From Azolla caroliniana (lineage: Eukaryota > Polypodiophyta), in assembly GCA_043228905.1 (NCBI GenBank), contig JBHGNT010000017.1, positions 9,672,001 through 9,736,000 on the forward strand: DNA of 64,000 bases. The letters are read 5' to 3'. The stretch's first letter is position 1; each line of letters opens with the position of its first letter. The notes beneath the pieces were generated by a model. That model was not told the DNA's origin, made no database searches, and saw only the letters and a list, made by a program, of their open reading frames with translations. A program made the translations under genes and the position numbers. Shown piece after piece: positions 32,750 to 43,506 of this stretch.

Positions 32750-34226
32750 CCACAGAGAAAGCGAGTGCTGGAAAAAAGGGCCACAGAGAAAGTGAGTGCT
32801 GGAAAAAGTGCGCCGATTCTGACAGATCCGGATCCGACAAGGCCGGCAGAGAGAACCGGCAATACTTGCACTACGCAGAAGGATCGGGAGGATCCAAAAC
32901 CAGAAAAGCCAGTAAAGGCTAACTCGATGAAGAAGACCACTTCCAAATTGGAGGAAGTATGGTACGTTGATTCCGGTGCGTCAAATCACATGACGAGCCA
33001 CAAAGAGTGGTTCTCCTTCTTGGAGAAACCAGAACAACCAGGAGTTGTCGAAACCGAGGACGAATGTTCCAACCATCACGAAGAACCTTGTGTCTGCTGG
33101 ACAGATAGTCGACCAGGGGATGCAGGTTCGGTTTATGCACCTCGGGTGCTTCATCGAGGAAGAGGGCCAGATTATTGCGCAAGGGCGTAAAGACGGGAGG
33201 ATGTTCATCCTCGACACCAATGATGTAGGCAACGCTTTGTTCGCCAAAGGACAGAAGGTCGAATCGAACATCGACCTGTGGCAGAAGCAGATTGGCCACG
33301 TCAATTACCGGAGGCTTCAAGACCTGCAAACGAAACAAGTTGTTTTCGGTTTGCCGAAGTTCAGTGGCCGGAAGGCCCAAATATGTGAAGCTTGCCAACT
33401 AGGGAAGCAACACCGACTTCCTTTCCCTGACGAGCGTAACCGGAGCTGGAACAAGCTCGACTTGATACATTCCGATGTATGGGGGCCAGCACAGAATGTT
33501 AGTCTTGGCGGGAGTCGATATTTTGTCTCCTTCATCGACGACTATATGCGACACACGTGGATCTACCTCATCGAGAAGAAGTGTGAAGTCTTCGACTGTT
33601 GCTGGGACCTCAAAGGGTTCGTGGAAACGGAAATGGAAAGGAAGATCAAGTGCCTGCGGTTGGATGGCGGAAAAGAATATTTTTCCGGCCAATTCAATAG
33701 TTATCTGCAGCAAAAAGGAATTCGGAGAGAGTTCAGTTGTAGATACACACTGGAGCAAAACGGTGTGTCCGAAAGGAAGAACCGGTCGATTGTTGACGCA
33801 ACAAGGGCAATGCTAGAGGAAAAGAGCATGCCCCATTTCTACTGGGTGGAGATGGTCCGGACGGCCGTCTACATCCAAAACTAGATTGGTGACAAGGTGT
33901 TCTCGCATGAGCTATATTTCGGGTGCAAGCCGAATTTGAGACACCTTCGGATATTCGGTAGCATTGCATATGTGCATGTGCCGGATGAGAAATAGAGGAA
34001 GTTGGATGCAAAGTCGGAGAAATGCATCCTAGTCAGTTACTCGCATGAACAAAAAGGGTATAAATGTTATAACCCCCGAACGAAGCAGGTCCGAGTTAGC
34101 CGGGATGTTGAGTTTGATGAGATGACATCATGGTATGCCTTATCGGCTACGACTTCCGACCCCGACCCAATACCAGAGGATGAGGCTAGTGAGCCTGATC
34201 TCATTTCGGTTAAGTGGAGCGAATAA
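32750..34226 (+). pseudogene. Copia C gag end, protease and integrase
   Basis: Starts within the gag zinc knuckle (HRESECWKK), which is tandemly duplicated (32750-32811). The protease site is intact: VWYVDSGASNHMTSHKEW near 32960-33010. Integrase is long and well kept (33045-33884): LWQKQIGHVN and CEACQLGKQHR for zinc, HSDVWGPAQN for the first Asp, LDGGKEYFSG for the second, EQNGVSERKNRS for the Glu. A TAG stop lies at about 33882, then the frame resumes. Confidence 0.85.
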
Positions 34227-35586
34227 GCGGTTGAATCGGGATGACCAGTCGGATGACGAACCAGCGAGTAATGGACACTCTGTTGTGCTCTCCCCGCGCA
34301 AGGAACCGAGGAGACGGTTCACGCACAAAGAGAAGGGGAAGAAGAAGATGCCGGAATATGAAACCGGCAACGTTGAGTCGGATTGGGGCGAATCTGACTC
34401 CAAAAAGGATGAAGGCAGATCTTTGGCAACAAAGACCGCATCGGCCAAGAAGGGCCTCAAACTGGGTAACGATAAGTTACGCCGGTCTTCCCGTCAGAAG
34501 AATCCTGTTGTGCAGTTTGGATACAATGAGTACATGGCGCATCATTATGCGTACATGACCCGTGTAGCGGAAGTGCGTGAGCCGGAGAGCTACGTAGAAG
34601 CGGCGAAGGACGCAAATTGGCGCGCCGCAATGGAGGAAGAGATGCACGCATTAGCGGAGAATGAAACATGGGACCCGGTTGACGCACCGAAAGGTGTGAA
34701 GCAGATCAGATGTAGGTGGGTGTACAAGGTCAAGTACAACACTAACGGCTCGGTCAACTGATACAAGGCCCGGTTAGTAGCGTAAGGCTACGCATAGAAA
34801 CACGGCATCGACTACGATGAGACGTTTGCGCCGGTCGTGAAGATGACGATCGTTCGTGTTTTGCTCGCGGTAGCTGCGGCAAAGGGGTGGCACTTACATC
34901 AGATGGATGTAAAGAATGCGTTCCTGCAAGGTGAGCTTGAGGAACATGTGTACATGGTACAACCCCCCAGATTTCACTCTAGAACGAACACTTCGGCGAT
35001 GTGCCAACTGAAGAAATCCCTTTACGGACTAAAGCAAGCCCCGCGTGCCTGGAACACGAAGATCACGCAACGATTGCGTTGGTTGGGCTTTGCAACATCA
35101 AAATCGGACTCCTCACTGTTCATCCGGAAAGGTCGACTCGGGCCGGTTAGCATTTTACTTTATGTTGATGACCTTGTCATCACCAGTGCTGACCTAGGTG
35201 AGATTGACCGCGTGAAGCTCCCGCTTGCGACATCATTCAACATGAAGGATTTGGGGGACCTTCATTACTTCATCGGGATCGAAGTGATTTGCACCCCCAA
35301 AGGCATACTGATCAGCCAACGACATGACATGCTGAGTATGCTCTTCAAATTCGGGATGGCCTACTGTAAGTTCATCTCGACTCCTTTGCATAGAACCGTC
35401 AAGCTTCGGCCCGATTCCGGAAAGGTATGCGACCCGACGAGGTTCCGACAGATAGTCGGAAGCCTTATATACTTTACCATCACCCGACCAGATCTCAACT
35501 ACCCGGTCAGGCTGAATAGTCAGTTCATGGCGCACCCGACCGAGGAGCACCTTCAGTGCGCACAACGCGTACGTCAATGGCAATAA
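34227..35586 (+). pseudogene. Copia C reverse transcriptase
   Basis: The linker (34135-34761) ends with WRAAMEEEMHALAENETWD and RCRWVYKVKYNTNGSVN. After stops at about 34760 and 34785, a 249-codon frame (34837-35586) carries HQMDVKNAFLQGELEEHVYM, KKSLYGLKQAPRAW, ILLYVDDLVIT with an intact YVDD, and HYFIGIEV. It could encode an almost complete RT core. Confidence 0.88.
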
Positions 35587-36102
35587 TGACCGGGGGCTAC
35601 TATATCGGACCGATACTGCCGCGCAGTTGGTCGGTTACACCGATGCTGATTGGGCTGGAAACGCCAGCGATCGCCGATCCACATCCGGTTTCGCGTTCTC
35701 TCTTGGGAGTGTCACGATCGCGTGGAGTAGCAAGAAGCAGTCGACAATTGTGTTGTCGAGCACCGAAGCGGAGTATAGAGGAGCGGTTGTCGCGACATGC
35801 GAAGCCATATGGTTGAAGTGGCTACTTATGGATCTGGAGGTGGAGGTTTCCGATCCAACGACAATCTACTGCGACAACCTCAACAGCATCCAGCTAGCTA
35901 AGAACCCCGTCTTCCACGCCTGGACTAAGCACATTGAGGTGCACTACCATTTCGTTCGTGAGCGTGTCCTCTCCGGTGAAGTCGAACTTTAGTATGTTCT
36001 GACGGATCAGCAGAACGCTGACATCTTCACTAAGCCTCTTGGTCTGGACAAGTTGCGGCAATTCTCGGGTGCGCTTGGGTTGCGTCACCTCGACGTGCAG
36101 AA
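35587..36102 (+). pseudogene. Copia C RNase H
   Basis: Frame 35627-35992 reads GYTDADWAGNASDRRSTSGF, SSTEAEYRGAVVATCEAIW, IYCDNLNSIQLAKNPVFHA and HIEVHYHFVRERV. A TAG at 35990-35992 is followed in frame by FTKPLGLDKLRQF and ends at NLRGRDV. Confidence 0.88.
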
Positions 36103-36620
36103 CTTGAGGGGGAGAGACGTCCATGATGACCACGGAAGGGAGTAGGAAAGGAGCAGAAAAGACTGTGACGCTGAGTCGGATGACGAATTCGATTTCGGAT
36201 CGGCTAAAGAAGCCGAGGGCAAATCCGCGAAAGAGTCCGAAAGCGGACATAAGGGGATCAGACAAAAGAAAGAGCCGAAGTCAACCAAGTGTGGGAGAGG
36301 CAAAGCCATTAAGGGTGAGAAGATTGAAGATGAGTTGGAGACAGCTAACTCGGACGAGAACGAAAACCGATCGGAGGAAGCCGAGTCAGTTCGGATGTTT
36401 GATTTGGATACGCTGAATCAACCAAGGGCCAAGCGGAAGAGAAGGCAACAGAAGAGGCGCCAACACTGCAACAACAAGGAAGCTGAGAAGGGCCGTGTAA
36501 GTAAACAAGCCGACCGAAAGGGTCGAGGAGCGCGAGCGAGGTGTGAAGCCAGAAGGAACCGGAGCGTAGATCCGGCGGAGCATGTGGAACCTCAAGTTGA
36601 GGTTGAGGGGGAGTGTTGAG
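36103..36620 (+). pseudogene. Copia C charged C-terminal extension between two polypurine tracts
   Basis: After RNase H an open frame continues to the 3' LTR with one early stop (TAG near 36143). It has an acidic first half (SDDEFDFGSAKEAEGK), a middle ETANSDENENRSEEAESV, and a strongly basic stretch AKRKRRQQKRRQH. The end EVEGEC runs into the LTR. The 11-mer TTGAGGGGGAG stands at both borders (36104-36114 and 36603-36613). Copia B has the homologous protein sequence. Confidence 0.7.
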
Positions 36621-37022
36621 AGACAAGCTTACCATTCGTGTGTAATAGGATGCGTAACGCAATGCATAGACTAGGTGCGTAAATCGGTACGCACAACCTG
36701 GCCGTATCTGTGTATAAACCGAGAGGCTGTTAGAGAGATATTCCTCGTAAGGAATAATTTTGGGAGTGAGTGTCGAGGCTCATTTATGAGCAGTCAAGTA
36801 CTGTCAGTACTTGTGTTAGCCCAATTGTCAGGGCTTGTATAAAAGGTACCCACTAAGCACAGTGTATGTACAGATTGAGTATTATTTTTTGAATAGAGTT
36901 TCTATGTGCTCTCTCTCTCTCTCTCTGTCTCTCCCACGTACTGTGTATATCCTAAGTTGTCCATTAAACCTGCATTTTTGTGTTCTGTTTTCTATTGCTT
37001 CCGCACAACGTATTCTTTTACA
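36614..37022 (+). repeat. Copia C 3' LTR
   Basis: 409 bp from TGTTGAGAG to TTCTTTTACA. Contains a (CT)n run at about 36910-36927 and a TATA-like GTATAAAAGG near 36837. Reverse complement of the copia B LTR family. Confidence 0.9.
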
Positions 37023-39360
37023 TTTACATCCATCTGGTGTAAGTACCACCCCTTCGCCATAGCTACTGCGAGTAAAACGCGGACACTCTTCATCTTCGTG
37101 ACCGGTGCAAACCTCTCATCGTAGTCGATGCCGTGTTGCTGTGCGTAGCCTTTCGTTACTAACCGGGCCTTGTATTGGTTGACCGAGCCGTCAGTGTTGT
37201 ACTTGACCTTGTACACCCACCTACATCCGATCGGCTTCACACCTTTCGATGCGTCAACTAAGTCCCAGGTTTCATTTTCCGCCAATGCGTGCATCTCTTC
37301 CTCCATTGCGGCACACCAATTCGCGTCATTCGCCGCTTCTGCGTAGCTCTTCGGCTCACGCACTTCCGCCACTCACGTCATGTACGCATAGTGATGCGCC
37401 ATGTACTCGTTGTAACTGAACCGCACAACAGGGTTCTTTTGGCGAGTAGATCAACGTAATTGCTCATTAGCCGATATTGAGGCTTTCTTGGCCGACGTGG
37501 ACTTCGCTCTCGAAGACCCGTCATCACTTCCCTCAGAGTCGGACTCGCATCGATCCAACTTGTTCCTATCGGTGTCGTAATCCGACACCTTCTTCTTCCC
37601 TTTTTCCTTGCGCGTAAGCTATCTCCTCGGCTTCCTATACGGGGAATGCACGGCCGAGTCTCCACTACTCGCCGACTCTTCTTCGGACTAGTCAAACTGA
37701 CTCAGTCGTCCATTCGGTCCACTTAACCGAAACGAGATCGAACTCTCTTCGAGGGTTCCGATTTCACCCTCATCCAGAGGCACTTCAGCCTCGCTGACCT
37801 CATCGTCAAAGCTCGGATTGGAGTTGACGTCCTGAGTCGGAGGCAAGTACCAAGACGTGGACTCATCAAACACAACATCGCGGCTCACGTGAGCTTGTTT
37901 GGTTCAGGGGTTATAGCACTTATAACCCTTCTACTTGTCTGAATAGCCAACTAAGATACACTTCTTAGCTTTCGCGTCCAACGTCCTCCGTTTCTCCTTT
38001 GGTACATGCACATACGCAATGCTTCCGAAAACTCTCAAGTGTCGTAGATTTGGCTTCCTGCCGAAATACAACTAATGCGTCGACACTTTGTCTCCGATCC
38101 GATTCTATATGTACACCGCGGTTCATACGGCCTCGTCCCAATAGAACTTGGGCAAGCTCTTTTCTTTCAGCATTGCCCGCGCCATTTCCACAATCGACCG
38201 ATTCTTCCTTTCGGCCACGCCGTTCTGTTCTGGCCTATATCTGCAACTAAATTCACACCGAATTCCCATCTGTTGCAGATACCCGTTGAATTGACCGAAA
38301 AAGTACTCTTTTCCGCCATCCGACCGCATGCACTGGATCTTTCTTCCTGTTTCCCTTTCGACGAAACTCTTGAGGTCCCGGAAACAGTCGAAGACTTCAC
38401 TCTTCTTCTCAATGAGGTAGATCCACGTGTGCCACGTATAGTTGTCGATGAAGGAGACGAAATATCGACTCCCGCCAAGACTAACGTTTTGTGTTGGCCC
38501 CCATACATCAGAATGTATCAAATTGAGCTTGTTCCGGCTCTGGTTACGCTCGTTAGGGAAAGGAAGTCGATGTTGCTTCCCTAGTTGGCATGCTTCACAA
38601 ATTTGTGCCTTCGGGCCATTAAATTTTGGCAATCCGAACACCACTTATTTCGATTGCAGGTCCTAAAGCGTTGATAGTTGACGTGGCCTATCCGCTTGTG
38701 CCATAAGTGGATATCCGACTCGACTTTTTGTCCTTTCACGAACATTGCGGTGCCAACGTCACTAGAGTCGAGGATAAACATCCTCCCGTCTCTATGCCCT
38801 TGCACAATAACTCGGCCTTCTTCCTCGATGAAGCACCCGAGATGCGTAAACCAAACCTGCATCCCCTGGTCGACGATCTGTCCGACCGACACCAGATTCT
38901 TCGTGATTGTCGGGACGTGTAACACGTTCATAAGTTTTCCTGTTTGCCCGACATGGCTTAGGGGAACTTCACCGACATTCTCGATCGGATGCAGAGTGTT
39001 GTCTCCCGTTGCGACTACTCCCGGTTGCATCGATTTCTCAAGGTATGAGAACCACTCCTTATGGCTCGTCATGTGGTTTGATGCACCGGAGTCAACATAC
39101 CACACCTCATCCGATTTTGGGGTGGTCTTCTTTATTGAGTTCGCTTCATGTCTCGTCACGAAGACTAACCCTTTTAGCTTTTCCGGAAGCTTCGGCGTAG
39201 TGCGATCGCTGCCGATTACCCTTGTCGGTTTGTTCGAAACCTGATCTGGATCTGGTCCTCTCCGAATCGGTGCGCTTCTTCCAGCACTCGCTCTCCTTGT
39301 GGCCTTTCTTGCCACAGTACCAACATTCTGTAGCGGATTTCCCTTGTCGGTTCTCATCAT
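37023..39360 (-). pseudogene. Copia B protease, integrase and RT N-terminus
   Basis: Read on the - strand: protease YVDSGASNHMTSHKEWF (about 39110-39060); integrase zinc site LWHKRIGHVN; LGKQHRLPFPNERNQS; HSDVWGPTQN; SDGGKEYFFG; EQNGVAERKNRS (38644-38123); the linker 37888-37378; and RT start ENETWDLVDASKGVKPIGC, KGWYLHQMDVN (37372-37028), where copia C interrupts. Frameshifts lie near 38640, 38120 and 37690. Confidence 0.88.
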
Positions 39361-39875
39361 CTCGACTCCCCCCTGTTTCCGGAGGGTCTGGAATTGCTGT
39401 CGGCATCACTTCAGTGCCTCCTTCCTTGGTCCCGTCGGCCACTTCCATTGCGCACCGACTCGTCTCGCCCGCCACGACCACGGGGCCTATCTCCCTCCCT
39501 GTACAATATCTTGTTGTCGGCATGTATGCTCATCGACGCACCCACGTGGTTCTCCTCTATAAGGAGCATCGACTGTAGGTCGAAAAATGACGGCGTATTC
39601 TCCCGTGTACACATAGAAATTCGGAACGCTCCGAACTTCGACGCCAGTCCCCCGAGACAGATCTACACCATCTCGCCTTCCTCGACGTTCACATCCCCCT
39701 GTTCCCAAGCCGGGAAGTCTTTGTGTGTTGAATCGGGTGTTATATCATTTGCTCCGTCGACATAGCTCCAATATCCATGCCTGAGCAGGTACTGGTGCAT
39801 CTTGTATGACCAAGACGCGTAGTTGTTTCTGTCAAGCTTCTCGGTAGGAAGCGAGCTAGCCATGCCTCTATCCAT
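39361..39875 (-). pseudogene. Copia B gag (internally deleted)
   Basis: Begins MDRGMASSLPTEKLDRNNYASW, the usual copia gag N-terminus (39875). After EEGEMV the sequence jumps to CLGGLASKF, then LQSMLLIEENHV, so a central part is missing. The zinc knuckle CWYCGKKGHKESEC (CX2CX4HX4C) lies at about 39330-39290. The first ATG sits about 80 bp after the primer site. Confidence 0.8.
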
Positions 39876-39944
39876 TTTGTTTTTCCCGTTCTTTACAAAG
39901 GTTAGGTTTTCTTCTTTGAGCTAAGGTCGGCTGCAGAGGTTCTC

Positions 39945-39965
39945 AACCCTCGCGCTCTAATACCA
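39945..39965 (-). promoter_or_regulatory. Copia B primer-binding site
   Basis: TGGTATTAGAGCGCGAGG on the - strand lies next to the 5' LTR. It differs by one base from the initiator methionine tRNA complement TGGTATCAGAGC. Confidence 0.85.
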
Positions 39966-40389
39966 TGTAAAAAGAATAGCGTGCGGAAGCAATAGAAAAC
40001 CAAACACAGAAAAATGCAGGTTTAATGGAGAGCTTGGATACACATAGTATGCGGGAGAGACAGACAGAGAGAATACACGAAAAATTCAATTAAAAAATAA
40101 TACTCAATCTGCACATAGGATGTGCTCAGTGAGCACTTTTATACAAGTCCATACGGACTGATAGAAGTCTTGACACGTACTTCAATGCTCATAAATGAGC
40201 TCTACACTAACTCCCAAAATATATTCCTATGCGGAATATCTTTCCAACGGCCTCGCGATTTCCGCACCACTACGGCTTCTCGTTGCGCACCGGTTTACGC
40301 ACCCGGTCCGGCCTAACCGATCGATCCCAACCGATCCGGTTCTCGGCTTGCACAGCCGATCCGGCCAATGTTGAGCTTGTATCTCAACA
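39966..40389 (-). repeat. Copia B 5' LTR
   Basis: 424 bp, + strand TGTAAAAAG to TCTCAACA. About 30 bp longer than the 3' copy, from short indels. Confidence 0.9.
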
Positions 40390-41143
40390 AAAGGATCTAG
40401 GCGTCCCTATAAAGGATCCGATTCTCCTATATTGCGACAATATGAGCAATATCTACCTGGCTCAGAACCTCGTGTTCCACGCGTGAACTAAGCATATCGA
40501 AGTACACTACCACTTCATCCAAGAGCACGTTCAAGCTGGAGATGTCGATTTACAACATATCAACACGACTCTTCAGGTGCCCGACATCTTCACAAAAGCC
40601 CTGGATATCGACAAACTACGACAGTTCGCGATGAACCTTGGTCTCTCGATCACCGAACAACCGCGGTTGAGGGGGAGCACCGAAAAATAGCAGTAGCTAC
40701 CGATGTCGAACATCAGCTGATTAGTTTATCTAAGTTGCCTAGAGCAGTTGAAGTACGATGATAATCAAGCCGAACAAGGAGCATGGAGCACCTTAACAAT
40801 CAAAGTTGTGCCCACTGACCTTCTGAAAGCCCGAAGATTTTTGAAGATCAAACCAAATCAACTTTTCGGCATCAGGAAGTTGTGTTCGAAGGGGCGTGTT
40901 GAGAATCGAACTCAACTTCCCAAATGAAATGGTTTCACACTAGCCAGAGGACATACTAGGCTAGTTTTGTAAATAGTAGAAAGGACAATTGCCCTAGACT
41001 AGTTGGTATTTAAACCAACCCTTTGTAACTTAGTTACTGTTGGATGTAATCATATTTTTGTTCTAAGATCTCTCTCTCCCTCTCTCTATTTGCCTTACAT
41101 GCACTCTCACACACAACGCCACCTACGTCTTTCATTCTTAACA
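40390..41143 (+). mobile_element. Copia A, 3' portion (RNase H end and 3' LTR)
   Basis: Continues from 30463: DLGVPIKDPILLYCDNMSN, TKHIEVHYHFIQEHV, VPDIFTKALDIDKLRQF, ending LRGSTEK at 40690, the normal copia terminus (no extension). A gap of about 200 bp precedes the 3' LTR 40897-41143 (247 bp, TGTTGAGAATC to TTCTTAACA). The base string after it, CCATA, nearly matches the CCCTA outside the oppositely oriented 5' LTR at 29580. Confidence 0.88.
40897..41143 (+). repeat. Copia A 3' LTR
   Basis: 247 bp, highly similar to the reverse complement of 29313-29580. A TATA-like TATTTAAACC lies near 41008. Confidence 0.88.
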
Positions 41144-41626
41144 CCATATAAGAGGTGTTAGTTGAATTTTAGAAGGTAAGGTTCAACAATAAGAAGGGAC
41201 TTTTTAGGTTTAATTTAGGTGTCAAGGAGGACTCAAGAGTTTCTCAAGGTTGGTTCTTTTACTAAGCTTCATCTTTGTTATTGTGTGCAACTTCATTTGA
41301 GGTATGTGTACATTCTCTGACCCTTCAAAATGTTCAAAACATAGATGCTTCCACTATCTACAATGTTAGTGGACTCAAGAAGAAGTTGGCAAATGGCTAT
41401 AGCTTATAAACAAGTTCATCCTACAAATTTGTGGAGTTTGAAGAGATAATGACCACATGAACAAGATAAATATTGGATAATAACACACCATTTAGTCATT
41501 TGCAAGTGTCGAATTCAATAGAAAAGATAGGTTATTGGAGTATTTAACATTTAAAGCAAAATGTGCTATTTTCTTAGCATTCAAAACTTGAAGGAAACTC
41601 CCATAAAGAGGGAGAAAAGTAAATTT
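41144..41626. other. Intergenic, no gene seen
   Basis: AT-rich flank of copia A without a supported frame. Confidence 0.4.
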
Positions 41627-41943
41627 TAGGGAAAAGTACCAAAATACCCCTGGAAGTTCGTCTATTTACCAAAATGCCCCTGGAAGTTCGCCTATTTACC
41701 AAAATGCCCCTGGAAGTTCCAAATTTACCAAACTACCCCTATGTCCAAAAAATTACACTTTATAAAGTAATTACACACTCAAATCTACAAGCTCTATTTA
41801 CCAAAGATGGAAGAAATTGACCCGAACTAGCTCTATTTACCAAATATTTGAGTGTATAATTACTTTATAAAGTGTAATTTTTGGACATAGGGGCATTCTG
41901 GTAAATAGACGAACTTCCAAGGCTATCTTGGTACTTTTCCCTA
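41627..41943. mobile_element. MITE, 317 bp
   Basis: Perfect 14-bp terminal inverted repeats TAGGGAAAAGTACC/GGTACTTTTCCCTA and a perfect five-base duplication AATTT on both sides (41622-41626, 41944-41948). Longer inner arms also pair (about 41746-41795 with 41840-41893, both including ACTTTATAAAGT). The left arm contains about three copies of a 30-bp unit with CAAAATGCCCCTGGAAGTTC. Non-coding. The superfamily is not assigned. Confidence 0.8.
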
Positions 41944-41948
41944 AATTT

Positions 41949-43215
41949 TAATAATTAATTTATTCCTTAACAAAAATTTGGGGATGAAAACTTTTAGAAA
42001 CGGAGAGGCTTTTACATTGATCAAAACGCCTACAAGGACAACCATTACCATAGATCGAGGTATTAGCATAAGTAACAAACATGTGCATATACATAGGTGC
42101 ACATGGTGGGGAAAGGGGTAGGACGAGTCATGACTCTTCCTAAGGGAAAATTTCTCTTACTTAGTAGGCAAGTGCATTATACCTTGTATATATTCACATT
42201 TGTTTTTTTGTTTTAGATAATACAATGTTAACTAACCAATTGCTCCTTAAACAAATGGCTATAGAAATTCTCTTTCCATTTAAATGTACTTTTAGTGTGA
42301 GACCATAACTGCCCTAGGTTCAATTTATAATATGACTACCCAACCTGCCATTAGCTACAAAGTCATTGGTATGTATGAATAAGTATATTTTTAGCCACAT
42401 AATCATTTCCAAGTATTAATAATATGTTAGCCACATATAAAGCAAGGAGCACAAGGTTAAATGCATATCTCATCAATAAATCTCAAGCCTAGGTTTAATA
42501 AATTATAATCTAACTATTAATGAAATACATAAACTTACCATTACCAAACAAACACATCTAGCTAACGTGTCAAAGCTTTATTGAGTTTATTTACATGACT
42601 ATTGCAAGCATCAACAATAAAAACACCAAGTTATCAAAGAAACACTTGAAACAGAGCTATGTGAAATCCACATGCAAGTTTTTTACTACAAGCTATGTAG
42701 GTTTGATTCTTAAGGATCAAATGTAGCTCCACATGTGGCTGATCACGTGTGCGCCAAGTATGAAGCATGACCAAACCACATAAAGACAATAATTGGTTTA
42801 GGCGAGTGTTTGATTTCTCCCTCAAAAGAGTATTAATCATTGAAAAGCAAGCCGGTTGTTTGGTTGTGCACATGTTCAAATTGTACATTTTGGAGGAGTT
42901 GTGTATCCTATACATTAGGAAGCAACAAAACATGGATGCCATGATTCTCGCTCGAATGGTGAGTGCCATCCACTCACGTATGTAATTGGGAGACAAGTAT
43001 CCACTATGGAGCGGAGCCCAAGTTCTGGAAAGCATACATCAACAACACACACTGTATGGAGGAATCCAAAAGAAAGGAAGTGACAAATCATCTCCAAGGT
43101 GAAGTGGTTCTAAATAGTGAACGAGGACACATCAAGCAAATGGATGGATATGGCCGCCAATCCAATCTAGGGAGGTGGAAATCTTTTGTTGCTCTCTTTG
43201 TGGCAAAAGTGTGTG
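41949..43215. other. Intergenic, no gene seen
   Basis: AT-rich DNA. A 133-codon - strand frame at 42634-43035 has no recognised domain and is treated as chance. Confidence 0.4.
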
Positions 43216-43394
43216 TGTGTGTGTGTGTGGGTCATCGATGGAGGAGATAGTGTCGACAGATTGCGAATGAGATTCGACGTGTGTGTGTGTCCAGGTTGGC
43301 CAAAAAATCTTTGGCCATTTATCTAAGTACTCTATTATACTTACTACATACATACATACATATAGAGTTACTTAATTATTTATGTAATACCAAC

Positions 43395-43443
<49 letters not shown>

Positions 43444-43475
43444 ACCAACAGAATGACACACAGACACTCACTCCC

Positions 43476-43506
<31 letters not shown>

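Larger units (their letters stand above)
32591..37022 (+). mobile_element. Copia C, nested in copia B reverse transcriptase
   Basis: Copia element on the + strand, same family as B but inserted in reverse. It has a truncated 5' LTR (32591-32749) fused directly to the gag zinc-knuckle region, then protease, integrase, reverse transcriptase, RNase H, the charged extension, and a full 3' LTR (36614-37022). Flanks ATTAC (32586-32590) and TTTAC (37023-37027) are a one-mismatch target duplication. Removing it restores the copia B sequence HQMDVN joined to NAFLQ. Stops make it inactive. Confidence 0.92.
30464..40389 (-). mobile_element. Copia B, nested in copia A RNase H and hosting copia C
   Basis: Ty1/copia element on the - strand with 5' LTR 39966-40389, primer site, gag, protease, integrase, reverse transcriptase (split by copia C), RNase H, a C-terminal extension and 3' LTR 30464-30856. 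Flanking five-mers GAAGG (30459-30463) and AAAGG (40390-40394) are a one-mismatch target duplication, and copia A coding continues across it. Frameshifts, a gag deletion and a YVDN catalytic change make it inactive. Confidence 0.92.

Noticed and set aside
42634-43035. 133-codon antisense frame upstream of villin
   Set aside because: No recognisable domain, no splice or promoter context, and composition like the surrounding intergenic DNA.
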